DNA from: a bacterium | GTDB lineage: Bacteria; Joyebacterota; Joyebacteria; Joyebacterales; Joyebacteraceae | NCBI GenBank assembly: GCA_029990205.1 | Contig: JAPEKQ010000014.1 | Location: 1-61,345 of the forward strand | Reading direction: 5' to 3' | DNA: 61,345 bases | Shown here: in pieces, positions 58,934 through 61,345 of the stretch | Numbering within the stretch: position 1 is the stretch's first letter | How the letters are laid out: every line of letters begins with the position of its first letter | The notes under the pieces: model-generated | Told to the model about the DNA's origin: nothing | Seen by the model: the letters and a program-made list of their open reading frames with translations, nothing else | Databases searched by the model: none | Made by a program: the position numbers and the translations under genes

Positions 58934-59938
58934 CTAGTGAGCCTGGAGCGAGGCGCCCCTGACCTGCTCCGGAGTCTGACCCGTCCAGTCGCGGAAGGCC
59001 CGGAAGAACGAGTTCGGGTCCTTGAATCCGAGCAGGAACGAGATCTCGGCTCCCGAGAGGTCGGCCGTCTTGAGGTAGTGCATCGCCAGCTCCTCACGCG
59101 TGCTGTTGAGAAGCGCCTGGAAGCTCACGCTCTCCTCCCTGAGCTTCCGCTGGAGCGTCCGGTGACTCACCGCGAGCTTCCGCGAGACTGCGTCGACCGA
59201 TGCGGTACCGCTCGGTAGGAGCTCAAGCAGCGCCGCGCGGACGCGGTCAGTAGTCGTGGCCGAGCTGTCCAGTTCGGACAGCCTCCGCTGCAGTTCCGGT
59301 TCGAAGAACTTCCACATCTCGTTGTTCGCAGTGAGAAACGGTCGCGACGCATCTCTCGCGCTGAAGCGGAGCATCGGACGGGCGCCGCGCCGTAGTGTCG
59401 CTCCAAAGAAGCTCTCGTACGCGTCCTTCGGCTCCTGCGGAACCGGCGTTCGGACCTCGAGCGGAGAGATCTGCGCGCGCGTGCCGATGCGGGCGAGCTG
59501 GGTGAAGAACGCGAGTTCGGTTGCGATGAGGGGCGCCGGCGGCTTCGTCTTCGATGGCGCCCACTCGAATTCGACCCGCGTGCCGTCGTCGCCGACGTTC
59601 ACGTGAACGGTCATGGGACAGACGAGTCTCTTGTAGCGGGCTATGCGTTCGGCCGCGGTGTTGAGGTCCGGGCTGCAGAGCGCCGCGAAGATCGCCGGGT
59701 CGAACGACTCGACCGAGATCCGCGAGGCGAGCTTGATGGGGAACTCCGGATCTCCCGACTCCTCCTGCATCCCGCGCCAGAGCGCGAAGTAGTCGTCGGC
59801 GGAGAGCTCGGCCTTGTCCCGCGCGAACAGGTCCTCTGCAAGCCCCGCCCTCCTCAGGATGTCCGCCGGTCTGAGCCCGATGTCGTTGAGCATAAGGGCC
59901 CAGGTCGGATTGATGTCGTAGTGCTTGGTCCTGGCCAT
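58934..59938 (-). CDS. AraC-family transcriptional regulator (OruR/Arabinose_bd type)
   Basis: A 334-residue regulator. Residues about 15-200 match the N-terminal ligand domain of the OruR/ArgR-like AraC subgroup (Leu-Ser-Ala-Asp-Asp-Tyr-Phe-Ala-Leu-Trp near 45-54; Phe-Ala-Ala-Leu-Cys-Ser-Pro-Asp-Leu). The C-terminal HTH_18 domain (about 225-330) has Ala-Val-Ser-His-Arg-Thr-Leu-Gln-Arg-Lys-Leu and the signature Ala-Glu-Ile-Ser-Phe-Leu-Leu-Gly-Phe-Lys-Asp-Pro-Asn-Ser-Phe-Phe-Arg-Ala-Phe. GAAGGGA precedes the ATG. It is divergent from the SDR gene, and two 37-bp operator-like sites lie between them, so it probably controls the SDR gene and perhaps itself. Confidence 0.94.
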   Translation of the reverse strand: MARTKHYDINPTWALMLNDIGLRPADILRRAGLAEDLFARDKAELSADDYFALWRGMQEESGDPEFPIKLASRISVESFDPAIFAALCSPDLNTAAERIARYKRLVCPMTVHVNVGDDGTRVEFEWAPSKTKPPAPLIATELAFFTQLARIGTRAQISPLEVRTPVPQEPKDAYESFFGATLRRGARPMLRFSARDASRPFLTANNEMWKFFEPELQRRLSELDSSATTTDRVRAALLELLPSGTASVDAVSRKLAVSHRTLQRKLREESVSFQALLNSTREELAMHYLKTADLSGAEISFLLGFKDPNSFFRAFRDWTGQTPEQVRGASLQAH

Positions 59939-60032
59939 GGTGCGTCCCTTCCGGCCGTCGCCGCCACGCGGCTGGTGAGTCTCCTCTCAGCTTCCGTTAC
60001 CTTCAGCATAACCCCTGTACGGCCCCGAATCA

Positions 60033-60069
60033 CTAGCTATCCGCGCCAAAGCTGTGGCAATTCGCGCCA
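60033..60069 (+). promoter_or_regulatory. AraC-type operator, copy 1
   Basis: A 37-bp site from CTAGC to ATTCGCGCCA containing GCGCCA twice, at 21-bp spacing (two helical turns), the usual layout of direct AraC half-sites. It matches the reverse complement of copy 2 at 25 of 37 positions, and the matches cluster at CTAGC, GCGCCAA and ATTCGCGCCA. Confidence 0.6.
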
Positions 60070-60118
60070 CTCATGCTGCTCTATCCCAAAAACCTACCCT
60101 GTGGATAGTCCTCTACTA

Positions 60119-60155
60119 TGGCGCGAATCGCATATCGGTTGGCGCTCGTCGCTAG
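60119..60155 (-). promoter_or_regulatory. AraC-type operator, copy 2
   Basis: Inverted copy of the 60033-60069 site, also with two GCGCCA half-sites 21 bp apart on the minus strand. Centre-to-centre distance from copy 1 is 86 bp, so looping or dual control of the divergent genes is possible. Confidence 0.6.
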
Positions 60156-60259
60156 TGCCCGCGTGTCCCCGCCGGCCTATCCTTGAGAGTGAAGACAGGA
60201 ACAGGTCCAGGCGGGCCGGAACATGCCCGGGAGCGGGCGAGGCGAGAGAGGAGAGGGCA

Positions 60260-61213
60260 ATGAGAACCAGGAACGCGTTCGGACCAAAGGGCTGGACACC
60301 GGAGCGACTCGGTTCGCTCAAGGGTAGGACGTACCTCATCACCGGCGCGAACAGCGGTACGGGATTCGAGGCATCGAAGATCCTGTTGTCCAGAGGGGCG
60401 AGGGTTCTGATGCTGAACCGCAACCCCAAGAAGTCAGCTGATGCCATTGCAGCCATCAAGCAGGATCTTGGCAGTGATGTCGATGTGTCGCTTGTCCTCA
60501 TGGACCTGGCGGATCAGGCTTCCGTGCGCAAAGCGGCAGAAGAGGTGCTTGGGACGGAGACTCGCATCGATGCGCTCATCTGCAACGGCGCCATCGCGCA
60601 GGTGCCCACACAGAAGTTCACCGTGGACGGTTTTGAGAGCCAGCTCGGCACGAATCACTACGGTCACTTCACCCTGCAGGCCCTGCTCTACCCGCTGATC
60701 GAAGAGTCCAAGGGACGCATCGTGACTGTGGGCAGCATGGGGTATGACATGGGCATCAAGACGATCAAGTTCGACGACATGAACTGGGACCAGGACTACA
60801 CCGCGAACAATGCCTACAGTCAGAGCAAGCTCGCACAGATCATGTCCGTCTATGAATTGCAGGACCGGCTGAAGAAGGCAGGCAAGACGGGTGTCAAGGT
60901 CTACGCCTGCCATCCCGGTTCCTCCAGAACAAACCTTATCAATACAAGTGGCAGCCTGATGATGAGGATTGCCTTTGGGCTGATGATGAGAACACCGCTA
61001 ACGCAATCAGCAGAACAGGGCGCCTATCCTGAAGTCATGTGTGCCACAGAACCGAATCTGGATGAGAAGGGCTTCTATGGTCCTACAGGAAGATCAAACT
61101 GGGTTGGCCCTGTTGGCGACTGCGTCATCAAACCACATGCCGTAGATAAGGAAGTGGCAGAACGACTGTGGGAAGCATCAGAAGAGGCGACCGGGGTCAA
61201 GTGGGGCCTGTGA
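60260..61213 (+). CDS. Short-chain dehydrogenase/reductase (SDR)
   Basis: A 317-residue NAD(P)-dependent SDR, cytoplasmic. It shows Thr-Gly-Ala-Asn-Ser-Gly-Thr-Gly near residues 29-36 (cofactor loop), Cys-Asn-Gly-Ala-Ile near 105-110 (in place of Asn-Ala-Gly), a catalytic-region Ser in Val-Thr-Val-Gly-Ser-Met-Gly-Tyr and the Tyr-Ser-Gln-Ser-Lys (YxxxK) motif. The length and opening (Trp-Thr...Leu-Lys-Gly-Arg-Thr-Tyr) are like the retinol-dehydrogenase/POR-like SDR branch. GAGGAGAGGG precedes the ATG. The last third of the gene is visibly less GC-rich than the window average, suggesting acquisition or recombination. It is divergent from the AraC regulator, which probably controls it. Substrate unknown. 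Confidence 0.92.
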   Translation: MRTRNAFGPKGWTPERLGSLKGRTYLITGANSGTGFEASKILLSRGARVLMLNRNPKKSADAIAAIKQDLGSDVDVSLVLMDLADQASVRKAAEEVLGTETRIDALICNGAIAQVPTQKFTVDGFESQLGTNHYGHFTLQALLYPLIEESKGRIVTVGSMGYDMGIKTIKFDDMNWDQDYTANNAYSQSKLAQIMSVYELQDRLKKAGKTGVKVYACHPGSSRTNLINTSGSLMMRIAFGLMMRTPLTQSAEQGAYPEVMCATEPNLDEKGFYGPTGRSNWVGPVGDCVIKPHAVDKEVAERLWEASEEATGVKWGL

Positions 61214-61232
61214 TATCCATCACCAGCAAGAC

Positions 61233-61269
61233 GAACCGCCCGAGCCAGAAGGCCCGGGCGGTTCCGATT

Positions 61270-61270
<1 letters not shown>
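61233..61270 (+). terminator. Rho-independent terminator after the SDR gene
   Basis: Ten-base-pair stem GAACCGCCCG/CGGGCGGTTC (61233-61242 with 61255-61264), then CGATTT. Confidence 0.8.

Positions 61271-61345
<75 letters not shown>

Larger units (their letters stand above)
59939..60259. other. Divergent control region between AraC and SDR genes
   Basis: Holds two 37-bp related sites in opposite orientation (60033-60069 and 60119-60155) described separately, and between and around them AT-richer DNA with TACTAT (60114-60119) as a candidate -10 for the SDR gene. No open frame is supported here. Confidence 0.6.

Overview
The window looks like chromosomal DNA from a high-GC, diderm, FCB-type bacterium, plausibly an uncultured lineage such as Krumholzibacteriota or Eisenbacteria. 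That placement is inference. It rests on several secreted proteins ending in FlgD/T9SS-like sorting modules (Gly-Val-Tyr-Phe, Asn-Ala-Pro-Asn-Pro-Phe type motifs), on many outer-membrane barrels, and on a TonB-family protein together with RND efflux and surface proteases. Canonical AGGAGG-type Shine-Dalgarno sequences precede most genes, and GC-rich hairpins with short T-tracts end many units. I see no phage, transposon, CRISPR array or rRNA. The only complete-looking RNA gene is an initiator tRNA-Met at the right edge, whose first base falls outside.

Layout. 0.3-8.6 kb: S41 peptidase, FadL-type porin, small barrel, secreted serpin plus nitroreductase, two secreted proteins. 8.9-14.2 kb: malic enzyme, DUF4126 membrane protein, glycosyltransferase-TPR fusion coupled to a metallophosphoesterase. 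14.2-24.5 kb: two overlapping PEP-synthase-like ATP-grasp proteins (one with GAF-like and nucleotidyltransferase ends), glutamate dehydrogenase, sulfatase-like lipoprotein, hybrid histidine kinase. 25.0-32.1 kb: an orphan Cys-rich protein, then a surface/sigma cassette (Ig-repeat protein, putative anti-sigma factor, ECF sigma factor, Ig-barrel protein) with a divergent lipoprotein. 32.3-38.7 kb: secreted proteins, a monohaem cytochrome, a subtilase and a zinc metalloprotease with sorting domains. 38.8-45.3 kb: TetR-OMF-MFP-RND drug efflux operon with overlapping cistrons. 45.3-55.6 kb: a disrupted barrel gene, TonB protein, sulfatase-TPR fusion, heavy-metal RND locus and a secreted protein. 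55.8-61.3 kb: Cthe_2159-like surface protein with a partner, an AraC regulator divergent from an SDR, and the tRNA.

How genes work together. The most interesting unit is 25.7-31.0 kb. The putative anti-sigma factor (after one TM segment) and the large barrel protein upstream carry what looks like the same Ig-like domain, and a GAAC-N16-CGTC ECF-type promoter lies before the barrel gene. Other notable systems are the ATP-grasp pair without a visible phosphohistidine domain (14.2-19.2 kb), and paired 37-bp operator-like sequences between the AraC and SDR genes.
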